Shown here piece after piece: positions 52,701 to 61,478 of a stretch of 64,000 nt of DNA. The translations under genes and the position numbers were made by a program. The stretch lies in contig JAFROD010000042.1 in the NCBI GenBank assembly GCA_017429835.1, positions 52,145 through 116,144 of the forward strand. The letters are read 5' to 3'. The first letter of the stretch is position 1. Each line of letters opens with the position of its first letter. Origin of the DNA: Oscillospiraceae bacterium. Its GTDB lineage: Bacteria > Bacillota > Clostridia > Oscillospirales > Oscillospiraceae. The notes under the pieces were generated by a model. It searched no databases. It saw only the letters and a list, made by a program, of their open reading frames with translations, and had not been told where the DNA came from.

Positions 52701-53042
52701 ATGGATCTGATGAAGGCTCTGACCAGCCAGTACATGAAGGAAGAACTGCCGGAAATGAATGTCGGCGATACCGTTCGCGTTCATGTAAAAATCAAGGAAG
52801 GCGCTCGTGAAAGAGTGCAGGCTTTCGAGGGAACGATCATTGCCCGCAAGCATGGCGGCATTGAGGAGTCCATCACCGTTCGCCGTCTGAGCTACGGCGT
52901 CGGCTGTGAGAAGGTTTTTCCCGTGCATTCGCCGAACATCGTGAAGGTTGAGACCGTTCGCCGCGGCAAGGTTCGCCGTGCGAAGCTGTACTACCTGCGC
53001 TCCCGTCTCGGCAAGGCTGCAAAGGTCAAGGAAAGAGTTTAA
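52701..53042 (+). CDS. rplS: 50S ribosomal protein L19
   Basis: The 113-residue protein contains [20 protein letters not shown] and [20 protein letters not shown], then [20 protein letters not shown] and [17 protein letters not shown]. Start ATG 52701 has AAGGAGG upstream; the upstream in-frame region is the leader. It stands apart from the rimM-trmD genes it usually follows. Confidence 0.97.
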   Translation: MDLMKALTSQYMKEELPEMNVGDTVRVHVKIKEGARERVQAFEGTIIARKHGGIEESITVRRLSYGVGCEKVFPVHSPNIVKVETVRRGKVRRAKLYYLRSRLGKAAKVKERV

Positions 53043-53053
53043 TCAAAACAATT

Positions 53054-53093
53054 CCCCGTGTTTCCCGAAAGGGAAGTACGGGGTTTGTTTTTT
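53054..53093 (+). terminator. intrinsic terminator after rplS
   Basis: Stem CCCCGT/ACGGGG enclosing TTCCC/GGGAA with a GAAA loop, followed by TTTGTTTTTT. Confidence 0.9.
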
Positions 53094-53144
53094 GCGAAAA
53101 GTATGATATAATCATGGCAGAATTTGACTGCGGAGGGAAATACT

Positions 53145-53885
53145 ATGAGTTTTGACGCGAAAAAAGTAAAGAACGACATCGTCGCGTGGATCCGCGACTG
53201 GTTTGAGCGGAACGGCAAAGGCTGCAATGCGATCATCGGCATTTCCGGAGGAAAGGACAGCTCCGTTGCCGCCGCGCTGTGCGTGGAGGCGCTCGGAAAA
53301 GACCGCGTGATCGGCGTTCTGATGCCGAACGGAGAGCAGCATGATATCGACATGTCATATTTGCTTGTGAATCATCTCGGCATTGAGCACTACGTCGTAA
53401 ACATCAAGGACGGCTATGACGGACTGCTGCACAGTGTCGAAGAGGCGATCGGTGAGGCGAGCAGCGATACGAAGATCAATCTTGCGCCGCGTATCCGTAT
53501 GGCAACGCTTTATGCCGTCTGTCAGAGCAGAAACGGCCGCGTGGTCAACACCTGCAATCTGTCCGAGGATTGGGTCGGTTATTCGACAAGATACGGCGAC
53601 AGCGTCGGCGATTTCAGCCCGCTTTCGATGATCTGCGTCCGCGAGGTCAAGGCGATCGGCAGGGAACTGGGGCTCCCGGAGGAACTGATCGAGAAAGTGC
53701 CGATCGACGGCCTGTGCGGGCAGACGGACGAGGATAAGCTTGGCTTCACGTACGAAACGCTGGACAAGTACATCCGCGACGGCATTGAGCCGGAACCGGA
53801 AACGAAGGCGCGCATCGACCGCCTGTACGCGCTGAACCGCTTTAAGGTGCGCTTTATGGACGTTTTCCCGTACCAGCCGGAATGA
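53145..53885 (+). CDS. nadE: NAD synthase, ammonia-dependent
   Basis: The 246-residue protein has the PP-loop IIGISGGKDSSVAAALCVEA, the binding region VVNTCNLSEDWVGYSTRYGD, and PIDGLCGQTDEDKLGF. There is no N-terminal glutaminase domain, so it should use ammonia directly to convert NaAD to NAD. It complements the nadD half of the gene at 32427. ATG 53145 has GGAGGG upstream; a TATAAT box lies at 53107. Confidence 0.95.
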   Translation: MSFDAKKVKNDIVAWIRDWFERNGKGCNAIIGISGGKDSSVAAALCVEALGKDRVIGVLMPNGEQHDIDMSYLLVNHLGIEHYVVNIKDGYDGLLHSVEEAIGEASSDTKINLAPRIRMATLYAVCQSRNGRVVNTCNLSEDWVGYSTRYGDSVGDFSPLSMICVREVKAIGRELGLPEELIEKVPIDGLCGQTDEDKLGFTYETLDKYIRDGIEPEPETKARIDRLYALNRFKVRFMDVFPYQPE

Positions 53886-53908
53886 CCCTGCGGGAAGGGG
53901 AGCTGAGC

Positions 53909-54409
53909 ATGAAACGAAGCACAAGGATCCTGCTGCTGTGCGTCCTGATGATCGTCGTAACCGGCATGCTTGCCGGCTGTTACGTCATCGGCGAGCCGGG
54001 CATTGACGTTGCGGAGAAACACCTGCAGCATGATAAGGAAGATCTGGAAACCATGGTTGAATGGCTGCTGAACACGACTTATCAAGATCACGTATATTTC
54101 AGCCGCAGGGATGACGATATGTTTAGAGACTTCGAACATCTGCCGATCCCGGAGGAAATCAGCGCAACCGCAGAGCGGCTGCTGCACAAGAACAGCTATC
54201 AGAATATAGGTATGACGAAAGAGCATAACACGATCGTATTTGAGTATTGGTCGAGCATACACGACCAAAGCTGCGGGTTAGCTTATGTTATGGACGGCGA
54301 CGGCCAACCGGACGTCCAGTACATGATACAGTGCGAGCCGCTTTTAGAGAGCGGCTGGTATTACTATTATACAGATTTCAACGAATGGAGAGTCCTTAAT
54401 ATGAAATGA
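53909..54409 (+). CDS. putative lipoprotein of unknown function
   Basis: The 166-residue protein has a lipoprotein signal (ILLLCVLMIVVTGMLAGC, lipidated Cys at residue 24). The rest is a mixed-charge domain (DLETMVEWLLNTTYQDHVYF, YWSSIHDQSCGLAYVMDGDG, YYYYTDFNEWRVLNMK). I do not recognise the family. ATG 53909 has GGGGAG upstream. It follows nadE after 23 bases and ends at a terminator. Confidence 0.65.
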   Translation: MKRSTRILLLCVLMIVVTGMLAGCYVIGEPGIDVAEKHLQHDKEDLETMVEWLLNTTYQDHVYFSRRDDDMFRDFEHLPIPEEISATAERLLHKNSYQNIGMTKEHNTIVFEYWSSIHDQSCGLAYVMDGDGQPDVQYMIQCEPLLESGWYYYYTDFNEWRVLNMK

Positions 54410-54411
54410 CA

Positions 54412-54437
54412 AAACGGCGGCAGCGACCGCCGTTTTT
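54412..54437 (+). terminator. terminator after the lipoprotein
   Basis: A 9-bp stem AAACGGCGG/CCGCCGTTT with a 6-base loop and further T. Confidence 0.88.
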
Positions 54438-54520
54438 CAAAAGCGCAGGAAGGAATCTCTGCGGGGAAGCATAGCACGCCGCCGCAGCGCCATGATAACC
54501 GCTTCTGCCCGAATTGAATA

Positions 54521-54575
54521 CCGAACGCAACAAAATAAAAATTTTGTTGCGTTCGGAGTGGGTTTGTGCTATAAT
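54521..54575 (+). promoter_or_regulatory. perfect 16-bp hairpin overlapping a promoter
   Basis: CCGAACGCAACAAAAT (54521-54536) pairs exactly with 54541-54556 around an AAAA loop. TTGCGT (54547-54552), 17 bases, TATAAT (54570-54575) forms a promoter whose -35 lies in the right arm. The rest of 54576-54872 has no convincing gene: a 51-codon frame from ATG 54576 is possible but has no RBS. A 10-bp inverted repeat (CCGATAAAAA, 54786-54795 and 54828-54837) lies ahead of the recombinase RBS. Confidence 0.55.
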
Positions 54576-54872
54576 ATGGACAGGAACGGGACGGTTTGGC
54601 GTTTTACGGTCGGTTTGCGGCTTTTGCACCCTGTTTGTCTTTACGTCGGTTTTCTTAGGCGTTGCGCTGTACGCCATTCGTTTGCGTCGCCCGTCATGCC
54701 GCCACATTTCTATTTCGTGCTTTCTTTATAATTCTAATTATAATTTGTAATCAATATTTGATTCTGCTTTCTGTTATTTGCTCGTCCGATAAAAATATTT
54801 GGAATAATACTTTCATCGTTTGAAATCTTTTTATCGGCTCCAGAGCAGACTTCTTTCCGGAGGTTTTTCATC

Positions 54873-55889
54873 ATGCAGCAATATTCCGACTGCCCGCAGG
54901 TGCTTCGTGAGTTTCTTTCGTATCATGAAACGATCAAGGGTCAGTCCGCCCGCACAATCAGCGAATACTATCTTGACCTGCGGCTCTTCCTGCGGTTTAT
55001 GAAGCTGATCAAAAATGAGATGCCCTATACGACCGACCTGAATACGATCTCGATCAAGGACGTTGATTTGGATTTTATAAAAACGATAACTATTACTGAT
55101 ATTTATGATTTTCTTTCATATCTTGCGAATGACCGCAAGACCGACGAATATGCGGACGCCGGCATCGGCGCGGCTGCGCGATTCCGCAAGCTTTCCGCAA
55201 TCAAATCGTTCTATAAATACCTGACCGTCCGCACGAAGCTTCTCACCGTGAATCCGGTCAAGGATTTGGAATACCCGAAGCTGCAGAAATCCCTTCCCCG
55301 CTATCTGACCCTGGAAGAGTCAAAAAGACTGCTATTATCGGTAGACGGGCCTTATGCGGCGCGGGATTACGCAATTTTGATGCTGTTTTTGAACTGCGGC
55401 ATTCGCCGATCGGAGTTGGTAGGACTCAATTTATCGGACGTTTATGAGGACAGGATCCGTGTCCTCGGCAAGGGCAATAAAGAGCGATTCGTCTATTTCG
55501 GCTCTGCCTGCAAGGCTGCGATAGACGCCTATCTGCCGGAACGGAAAAAGCAGGTGCTGAGCGACGACCGTGCCTTGTTCGGCTCGCGTGACAGCAACCG
55601 CATCAGCGTGACGGCGGTACATCGACTGGTCAAAAAGCACATTCTGGCGGCAGGACTCGACCCGGAACGGTTCTCCGCGCACAAGCTGCGCCATACGGCG
55701 GCGACCCTGATGCTGAAAAACGGCGTGGATATCCGCACGGTGCAGGAAGTGCTCGGACACGAACACTTGAACACCACCGAAATCTATACCCACATCGAAA
55801 GCACCGAGCTGAAGATCGCAGCAGAGGCCAATCCCCTCTCCAGATTGACAAAACCTGAGGAAACCGATGAAGAAGACACTGATATTTGA
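54873..55889 (+). CDS. tyrosine recombinase, XerC-like
   Basis: The 338-residue protein starts after CCGGAGG. It has a SAM-like N-terminal domain (SYHETIKGQSARTISEYYLD) and an inserted segment (ADAGIGAAARFRKLSAIKSF). The catalytic set is Arg in CGIRRSELVGLNLS, Lys in LGKGNKERFVYFG, His-x-x-Arg in SAHKLRHTAATLMLKNGVDI, His in LGHEHLN and Tyr in TTEIYTHIE. Longer than classic XerC by about 40 residues. It could be the XerC partner of the gene at 44881 or an element-borne integrase. It overlaps the HAD gene by 23 bases. Confidence 0.85.
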   Translation: MQQYSDCPQVLREFLSYHETIKGQSARTISEYYLDLRLFLRFMKLIKNEMPYTTDLNTISIKDVDLDFIKTITITDIYDFLSYLANDRKTDEYADAGIGAAARFRKLSAIKSFYKYLTVRTKLLTVNPVKDLEYPKLQKSLPRYLTLEESKRLLLSVDGPYAARDYAILMLFLNCGIRRSELVGLNLSDVYEDRIRVLGKGNKERFVYFGSACKAAIDAYLPERKKQVLSDDRALFGSRDSNRISVTAVHRLVKKHILAAGLDPERFSAHKLRHTAATLMLKNGVDIRTVQEVLGHEHLNTTEIYTHIESTELKIAAEANPLSRLTKPEETDEEDTDI

Positions 55890-56517
55890 TCTGGACGGCA
55901 CCGTTCTCAATACGCTTCAGGATTTGAGAAATAGTGTGAATTTTGCACTAAATTCAAACGGTTTTGCGGAAAAATCACTCGAAGAAATTAGAAAATCAGT
56001 CGGAAACGGTCTGAAAATGCTGATTCGGCGCGTGCTTCCGCCGGATGCGGAAGAAACAACCGTCGACGCCGTGCTTACCGCGATGAAGGCGCATTATTGT
56101 CTGCACTGTCATGATGAAACAAAGCCTTATCCCGGGATTCCGGAGCTGCTGTCCCGCCTGCATGCCGAGGGGTATCGGATCGCGCTGGTCTCGAACAAAG
56201 CTGACGAAATGACAAAAGAACTGCATCGGGTGTTTTTTGCAGAGACGATCGACGTCGCCATCGGCGAAACGAAGCAAATCAGACGCAAGCCGGCGCCTGA
56301 CATGGTGTTCGAAGCGATCCGGCAGCTCGGAACGGACCGAAATGACGCAATCTGTATCGGCGATTCCGAGGTGGACATCGAAACGGCGAAAAACGCCGGA
56401 CTTCCCTGTCTGTCCGTCGGCTGGGGCTTTCGCTCCGAGGAGGATTTATGCGCAGCAGGCGCAAAAGCAGTCTGCCGCACGCCGGAAGAGTTGTATGAAG
56501 CGATAAAAGGAGTCTGA
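55867..56517 (+). CDS. gph: HAD family hydrolase, phosphoglycolate phosphatase-like
   Basis: The 216-residue protein has motif I LIFDLDGTVLNTL, cap domain, motif II LVSNKADEMT, motif III Lys (RRKPAPDMVFEAI) and motif IV ICIGDSEVDIETAKNAGLPC. This is the Gph/PPase type that acts on small phosphates such as 2-phosphoglycolate. It begins inside the end of the recombinase gene and closes the unit. Confidence 0.85.
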   Translation: MKKTLIFDLDGTVLNTLQDLRNSVNFALNSNGFAEKSLEEIRKSVGNGLKMLIRRVLPPDAEETTVDAVLTAMKAHYCLHCHDETKPYPGIPELLSRLHAEGYRIALVSNKADEMTKELHRVFFAETIDVAIGETKQIRRKPAPDMVFEAIRQLGTDRNDAICIGDSEVDIETAKNAGLPCLSVGWGFRSEEDLCAAGAKAVCRTPEELYEAIKGV

Positions 56518-56528
56518 GCATTATCAAT

Positions 56529-56564
56529 AAACGGTCGTGACCTGCAATGGTCACGACCGTTTTT
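56529..56564. terminator. terminator between convergent gph and GNAT genes
   Basis: A 14-bp stem AAACGGTCGTGACC with a 6-base loop and TT on the plus side; it also serves the minus-strand GNAT gene. Confidence 0.88.
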
Positions 56565-56570
56565 GCATGA

Positions 56571-57053
56571 TTACCGCTTCAATGTCATGCGGATCTCCGC
56601 TGCTTCTATGCGTGGGCTGATCAATTCTTCCCCGTCGGGATAAAACCCGCATTTTTGATAGAAACGGATCGCCCTCAGGTTTTCCTTCAGAACCCAAAGC
56701 CTTACTTCGGGATAATCCTGCAGGCGCTCCAGTCCTGCATTCATCAGTTGAAGTCCCACGCCTTTTCCGTAATATTCAGAAAGCACGTACAGCGCGAATA
56801 TTTCGCCGATATCGGGGGCTTCCTGTCCTCTGTCGCCGTAGCAGACGAAGCCGATCACACGCTCCCCGTCCTTTGCGACGAGAGTATTTTCAGGCCAGGA
56901 GAACGCCATCTTTTCGCATTTTTCCAGCGTGAGCTGATCCAGAAATGCCTGGCACACCATACCGGGATATGCCTCGTGCCACGATCTCCAATGAACGTAG
57001 GCCTTTCCCCTGATCTCTTCCTCCGTTTCCAACCTTTTTATCAAGATATCCAT
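56571..57053 (-). CDS. GNAT family N-acetyltransferase
   Basis: The 160-residue protein has the acetyl-CoA-binding motif A region IFALYVLSEYYGKGVGLQLM and motif B LWVLKENLRAIRFYQKCGFY. The N-terminal part reads KRLETEEEIRGKAYVHWRSW. The substrate is not evident. It lies 26 bases downstream of the ATP-grasp gene on the same strand, so they may share a transcript. Confidence 0.85.
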   Translation of the reverse strand: MDILIKRLETEEEIRGKAYVHWRSWHEAYPGMVCQAFLDQLTLEKCEKMAFSWPENTLVAKDGERVIGFVCYGDRGQEAPDIGEIFALYVLSEYYGKGVGLQLMNAGLERLQDYPEVRLWVLKENLRAIRFYQKCGFYPDGEELISPRIEAAEIRMTLKR

Positions 57054-57079
57054 GTCAGAAAAGCCTCAGAAATAACGCA

Positions 57080-58087
57080 TTATATATTCAGTATTTTCCT
57101 GTAATACGGCCAAAGTCCGCACTTTTCGGGGTAATGCGGCGCGAGCTGGCACAGATCGGTACCGGGGTATTCGTTGCCCTCGATGATCACGGGGCCGTCC
57201 GGCGTGATCGCCACGTCCCAGCCGACGTGCCGCATCTGCGGCAGTACCATCGCCGCTTTCTTTGCCAGCGCGATGGCGTCTTGTACCATCGGAAGCTGAT
57301 AACCTTCGAAAACCACGCCGGTATCGGGATGAGCGGTAAAGACGTTGAAATAGTCGTCCGTCGCGACGGAACGGATTTTGCCGGTTTTTTCATCTACACG
57401 GCAGAGCATGCCGCCGCGTCCCGTGTTGTCGCAGCAGCCGCCTCCCCTGCCGATCTTAACGATGATATAAGCGATCAGCACGTCGTCGCCGACCACGTCC
57501 GTGACGATCCGCATGGAGTTGACGGACGACGGATGCAGCTTCGCCATGTCCGGGTGCTGCACGATCGCGTGCTCAAGGATTGGAAGATTCTTTTCGTGCA
57601 GATAATCCAAAATCGCTTCCGTATTCTCGAAATCCGCGACGTTGACCTTTTCCACCCCCGCGCCGCAGGAGCCGTGATTCGGCTTGGCGAAGAAGCAGGT
57701 CTGCCCCTGCAGGAAGGCTTCAAGGTCTTCCACCGTCGCGGTCTCGCCGTTGAGGGTCTTGCGGTGCAGGAAGGGCGCAAACCGCTCGTTAAAGCGGAGC
57801 TTGTCGTCGAATTCCTCCGCGATAGAATAGTCGTTCATCAGCTCGCAGACCTTCTTGTTGCGCACGCGCGTCAGATAGGTGTTGCGCTGTTTGCCGTTCA
57901 TGTCGTAAAAGCCGAACATGACGTAATCGTAGTAGCCCGCACCGTAGCGCAGGGCGCACCACGCCATCGAACAAAGCGTCCGCGCCTTGCTCTGGCCGCA
58001 CTTTTCCTTGACGATTTCGGTCATTTGCTTGACCTTGTCGAATTTCATCCCGCGCACGACGCGCGCGAGGTATTTGATTCCGGGCAT
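57080..58087 (-). CDS. sugar-transfer-associated ATP-grasp protein
   Basis: The 335-residue protein has a helical N-terminus and an ATP-grasp fold: FFAKPNHGSCGAGVEKVNVA (ATP-binding Lys and Gly loop), SSVNSMRIVTDVVGDDVLIA, GGCCDNTGRGGMLCRVDEKT and the metal-binding end VGWDVAITPDGPVIIEGNEY. Relatives occur with polysaccharide or glycan synthesis genes and may join an amino acid to a sugar; no such genes are here. The RBS is GGAGGGAAG. It is 13 bases beyond radA. Confidence 0.85.
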   Translation of the reverse strand: MPGIKYLARVVRGMKFDKVKQMTEIVKEKCGQSKARTLCSMAWCALRYGAGYYDYVMFGFYDMNGKQRNTYLTRVRNKKVCELMNDYSIAEEFDDKLRFNERFAPFLHRKTLNGETATVEDLEAFLQGQTCFFAKPNHGSCGAGVEKVNVADFENTEAILDYLHEKNLPILEHAIVQHPDMAKLHPSSVNSMRIVTDVVGDDVLIAYIIVKIGRGGGCCDNTGRGGMLCRVDEKTGKIRSVATDDYFNVFTAHPDTGVVFEGYQLPMVQDAIALAKKAAMVLPQMRHVGWDVAITPDGPVIIEGNEYPGTDLCQLAPHYPEKCGLWPYYRKILNI

Positions 58088-58100
58088 AGTCTTCCCTCCC

Positions 58101-59444
58101 TCAGAACGCGACGGCGATCGCCTCGCGGACGTTTCTCACGCGCAAAAGCTCCAGCCCGTCGGGAACGAGCATATCCTTCGTGCCGCTGCGCGGTACGATG
58201 CACTGCGTAAAGCCGAGCCTGCGGATCTCCGCAAGCCGTTGTGAGAGCTGACTGACCGCGCGGATCTCGCCGGTCAGACCGACCTCGCCGACTGCGGCGA
58301 GCAGATCGGAAACGGGCTTATCCTGCGCCGCCGAGGCGGCGGAGATCACGACGGACAGATCGGCGGCAGGCTCGTCCAATCGAAGACCGCCGATGACGTT
58401 CAGATAGACGTCCGCGTTCGAAAACCGAATACCGCCGCGTTTTTCCAATACAGCCAGCAGCATCGCTGCACGGTTATAGTCCAGACCGTTGCTCGTCCGG
58501 CGCGGCACGGACAGCGACGACGGCGAGACGAGCGCCTGCACCTCTGCGAGGATTGGGCGCGTGCCCTCCATCACGCAGGCGACGCAGGTACCGGGCGTGC
58601 CGAGCGGCCTGCCTGCCAGGAGCATTTCCGATGGATTCGGCACTTCGCACAGTCCCGTGTCGTGCATTTCGAACACGCCGATCTCGTTCGTCGAGCCGAA
58701 GCGGTTTTTCGCGGCGCGGAGCAGACGGTACGAGGTATGCGCGTCGCCCTCGAAGTACAGCACGCAGTCGACCATGTGCTCCAAGACCTTCGGGCCTGCG
58801 ATGGCGCCCTCCTTGTTGATATGACCGACCAAAAAGACGGTCACGCCGCTCCCCTTGCAGTACTGCATCAGCCGCATCGTGCAGTCGCGCACCTGCGTGA
58901 CCGAGCCGGCGGTCGCGGGCTTGTCTTCGGAATACAGCGTTTGCACGGAATCGACGATCAGCACGTCGGGACTGACGCTTTCCGCGGCGGCAAGGATGTT
59001 GTCCAGATTCGTCTCACACAGCAGATACAGGGCGTCGCTTTTAACGCCGAGCCGCTGCGCGCGGAGCTTGAGCTGGCTTTCGCTTTCCTCGCCGGAGACG
59101 TAGAGCACGGTCTGCTTTTTCAAAATATGCTCGCAGATTTGTAAAAGCAGCGTGGATTTGCCTATGCCCGGCGCGCCGCTGACCAGCACCAGAGAGCCGC
59201 GGACGGCGCCCCCTCCGAGCACCCGATCCAGTTCGCCCATACCGGTGGAAAAGCGCAGGGTTTCATCCGAGGTGATTTCGGAAAGGCGTTTCGGCACTGC
59301 GCCGGAACGAACGGCGGCTTTGACTGCCGGCGAGGGCGTATATTCTTCCAACGTATTCCACTGCCCGCACGCCGGACAGCGACCCGCCCACTTTGGCGAC
59401 TCGTTGCCGCAGTTCGTGCAGACGAAGACGGTCTTAGACTTCAT
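58101..59444 (-). CDS. radA: DNA repair protein RadA
   Basis: The 447-residue protein begins with a Cys4 zinc ribbon (FVCTNCGNESPKWAGRCPAC). The RecA-like ATPase has Walker A VSGAPGIGKSTLLLQI, the RadA-specific KNRFGSTNEIGVFEM motif and Walker B DVLIVDSVQTLYS. A Lon-like C-terminal domain follows (VGEVGLTGEIRAVSQLSQRL). RadA helps branch migration in recombination. It overlaps the amidase by 11 bases. Confidence 0.97.
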   Translation of the reverse strand: MKSKTVFVCTNCGNESPKWAGRCPACGQWNTLEEYTPSPAVKAAVRSGAVPKRLSEITSDETLRFSTGMGELDRVLGGGAVRGSLVLVSGAPGIGKSTLLLQICEHILKKQTVLYVSGEESESQLKLRAQRLGVKSDALYLLCETNLDNILAAAESVSPDVLIVDSVQTLYSEDKPATAGSVTQVRDCTMRLMQYCKGSGVTVFLVGHINKEGAIAGPKVLEHMVDCVLYFEGDAHTSYRLLRAAKNRFGSTNEIGVFEMHDTGLCEVPNPSEMLLAGRPLGTPGTCVACVMEGTRPILAEVQALVSPSSLSVPRRTSNGLDYNRAAMLLAVLEKRGGIRFSNADVYLNVIGGLRLDEPAADLSVVISAASAAQDKPVSDLLAAVGEVGLTGEIRAVSQLSQRLAEIRRLGFTQCIVPRSGTKDMLVPDGLELLRVRNVREAIAVAF

Positions 59445-60138
59445 TCATATCCTCCAGATAGGTCAGCAGACTGCCTGCAATGGCGGCTGCCAGTTTCTTT
59501 TGATAGGACGGATTGCGCAGGAGCTGTTCCTCCGCGTAATTCGACAGGAAACCGCACTCGATCAGCGCGGCGGGACAGGAGACGTGCTCCATCAGATAGA
59601 TATCTTTCGCTGGTTTGCATACGCGGTGGTTTTTGGAATCGACCTGCGCGATCAGCGCGTCCTGCAGGCGCCTTGCCAAATCCTCGCTGCCGGCGGCGTA
59701 AAACACCTGCGCGCCGCGGTATTTTTCCTCCGAAAACTGATTCTGATGAATGCTGATCAGCACGGCGTTCGGCGTATTTTGCACGAACGCGACGCGATTC
59801 TTGATGTCGGAGACCTTCTTCGCCGCGATGGTGTTCCCTTCCGTATAGACGGAAACGTCCTCCCTGCGGATCATCCGCGTCCGCGCGCCGAGAAAACGCA
59901 GCACGTCGTTCAGCCGCAGGGAGATTTCAAGATTGATGCCGCTCTCCCGCAAGCCGGAGACGGAGATCGCGCCGCCGTCCTCTCCGCCGTGTCCCGCGTC
60001 GATGACGATGACCGGCGCAGACTCCTGCGAGGAAGAGACCGCAATGGCGGAGCTGAGACGCGAGAGCAGCGCGGCAGACAGCAGCACCGCCGCACAGACG
60101 AAAACGTAGAATATCCAGTATTTTTTGAAGTAGGACAT
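59434..60138 (-). CDS. N-acetylmuramoyl-L-alanine amidase, CwlD-like
   Basis: The 234-residue protein has an N-terminal anchor (WIFYVFVCAAVLLSAALLSR) and an Amidase_3 domain. Zinc ligands are His in VIDAGHGGEDGG, Glu in GLRESGINLEISLRL and His in LISIHQNQFS; the catalytic Glu is in ALIECGFLSN. CwlD makes muramic-delta-lactam in spore cortex, which suggests a spore-forming ancestry, though vegetative relatives exist. Its start codon sits in a hairpin at the very 5' end of the mRNA (see next features). It leads the amidase-radA unit. Confidence 0.88.
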   Translation of the reverse strand: MSYFKKYWIFYVFVCAAVLLSAALLSRLSSAIAVSSSQESAPVIVIDAGHGGEDGGAISVSGLRESGINLEISLRLNDVLRFLGARTRMIRREDVSVYTEGNTIAAKKVSDIKNRVAFVQNTPNAVLISIHQNQFSEEKYRGAQVFYAAGSEDLARRLQDALIAQVDSKNHRVCKPAKDIYLMEHVSCPAALIECGFLSNYAEEQLLRNPSYQKKLAAAIAGSLLTYLEDMNEV

Positions 60139-60185
60139 GGTAACACCCCCACACCACCTTATGCCGCGGCAGGGTGTGTTACCAT
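60137..60185 (-). promoter_or_regulatory. 5'-terminal hairpin covering the amidase start codon
   Basis: On the minus strand ATGGTAACAC pairs with GTGTTACCAT, whose last two bases are the first two of the amidase ATG; a bulged A then three C-G pairs extend the stem over the G-rich RBS. The upstream ATG opens a possible 8-codon frame (MVTHPAAA) ending before the RBS, but it has no RBS. Confidence 0.55.
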
Positions 60186-60188
60186 TCT

Positions 60189-60216
60189 ATTTTATCATTA
60201 TTTTATATACTGTCAA
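60189..60216 (-). promoter_or_regulatory. promoter for the amidase-radA unit
   Basis: On the minus strand TTGACA (60216-60211), 16 bases, TAAAAT (60194-60189). The predicted start falls at the 5' side of the start-codon hairpin. Confidence 0.7.
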
Positions 60217-60218
60217 GC

Positions 60219-61478
60219 CTAAACCGGCTTTGTGATGCCGGTGCGGCGTTCCTTGGAAAGCCCGCCGGCAAGAACGACTTTTTCACCGACGAATCGCGCC
60301 CGGCGCAATATCCCCTCGCCGTATTTGCCGCGAAGATCGTCCACGGCGTTGTCCAGCGCCGCCTTCTTTTCGTACTGCTCCGCGCTGACGACTGCAAACA
60401 GGTCGTACTGCCGCATGCCGCTTTCCTCCAGGCGGGTCGCATGCACGCCGAGCTGCCGCAGCGGGGTCGTACCGTCCCACGCCTCGTCAAAAATGCGGCA
60501 GGCGTAGCGGAAGATCTCCTCCGTGCTGTCCGTGGCATTGGGAAGCGTCATCTGGTGGGCAAAGGTATAAAACTGATTGGTGCGGAGACTGACGGCAAGG
60601 CAGCGGGCGGACTTCTGATCCCGCCGCATCCGCATGCCGACCGTTTCGCACAGGGAAAGCAGAATGCGGTAGGCGCTCGGCGCGTCGACTACGTCCGCAG
60701 GCAGGGTCGTCGCGTTGCCGTAGCCCTTGTTTTCCGGCGGCCGCGGAATCAGCGTGCAGGAATAACGGCCGTTGGCGGAATGCCACAGATCGACGCCGGG
60801 TTTGTGCAGCTTTTGCCGTAAAACGGCGGGATCGGCGTGCGCAAGCTGTCCGATCGTGTCGATACCAAGAAGATGCAGTTTCCGCTCGGTCGCAGAGCCA
60901 ACCATGAAAAGCTCGCGTACCGGCAGCGGCCAGAGCTTATCCTCTATTTCCCAGGGAAAGAGCGTGTGCACCTTATTCGGCTTTTCAAACTCCCCTGCCA
61001 TCTTTGCCAGCAGCTTGTTGGAGGAAACGCCGATATTGACCGTGAAGCCGAACTCGTCGTAAATCCGCTGCCGCAGCATCTCCGCCGCGGCGACCGGCGA
61101 GCCGTACAAGCCCTCCGTGCCGGTCATGTCCACCCACGCCTCGTCGATGGAATACTGCTCTACGACGGGCGCGACCTGCCGCAAAAGCGCGGTCAGATGC
61201 CGCGACGCCTCGACGTATAGGCCGTAATCCGGCGGGACGATGATCAGATTCGGACACTTTTGCTGCGCCTGAAAGATCGGCTCGCCGGTCTTGACGCCGC
61301 ATTTTTTGGCGGACGTGCTCTTGGCGAGAATAACGCCCTGGCGGCTTTCCCTGCTGCCCGCGACGGCGGAAGGCACGTCGCGCAGATCGAGCTTCTCACC
61401 GAGCACGCGGACGCGGTAGGCGGCAGACCAGGATAAAAACGCGCTGTTGACGTCCACGTGAAAGATAACCTTGTCCAT
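60219..61478 (-). CDS. dinB: DNA polymerase IV (Y family)
   Basis: The 419-residue polymerase has catalytic Asp in VIFHVDVNSAFLSWSAAYRV, SIDEAWVDMTG (second Asp-Glu pair), and the little-finger domain at the C-terminus. It copies damaged DNA with low fidelity. It is preceded by a one-base-overlapping small gene and a LexA-type box, so it is DNA-damage controlled. Length is above the E. coli protein but normal for Clostridial homologues. Confidence 0.94.
   Translation of the reverse strand: MDKVIFHVDVNSAFLSWSAAYRVRVLGEKLDLRDVPSAVAGSRESRQGVILAKSTSAKKCGVKTGEPIFQAQQKCPNLIIVPPDYGLYVEASRHLTALLRQVAPVVEQYSIDEAWVDMTGTEGLYGSPVAAAEMLRQRIYDEFGFTVNIGVSSNKLLAKMAGEFEKPNKVHTLFPWEIEDKLWPLPVRELFMVGSATERKLHLLGIDTIGQLAHADPAVLRQKLHKPGVDLWHSANGRYSCTLIPRPPENKGYGNATTLPADVVDAPSAYRILLSLCETVGMRMRRDQKSARCLAVSLRTNQFYTFAHQMTLPNATDSTEEIFRYACRIFDEAWDGTTPLRQLGVHATRLEESGMRQYDLFAVVSAEQYEKKAALDNAVDDLRGKYGEGILRRARFVGEKVVLAGGLSKERRTGITKPV

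Noticed and set aside
54396..54750. Coding potential on both strands upstream of the second recombinase
   Set aside because: The frames lack RBS signals, conflict with one another, and cross the perfect hairpin and promoter.
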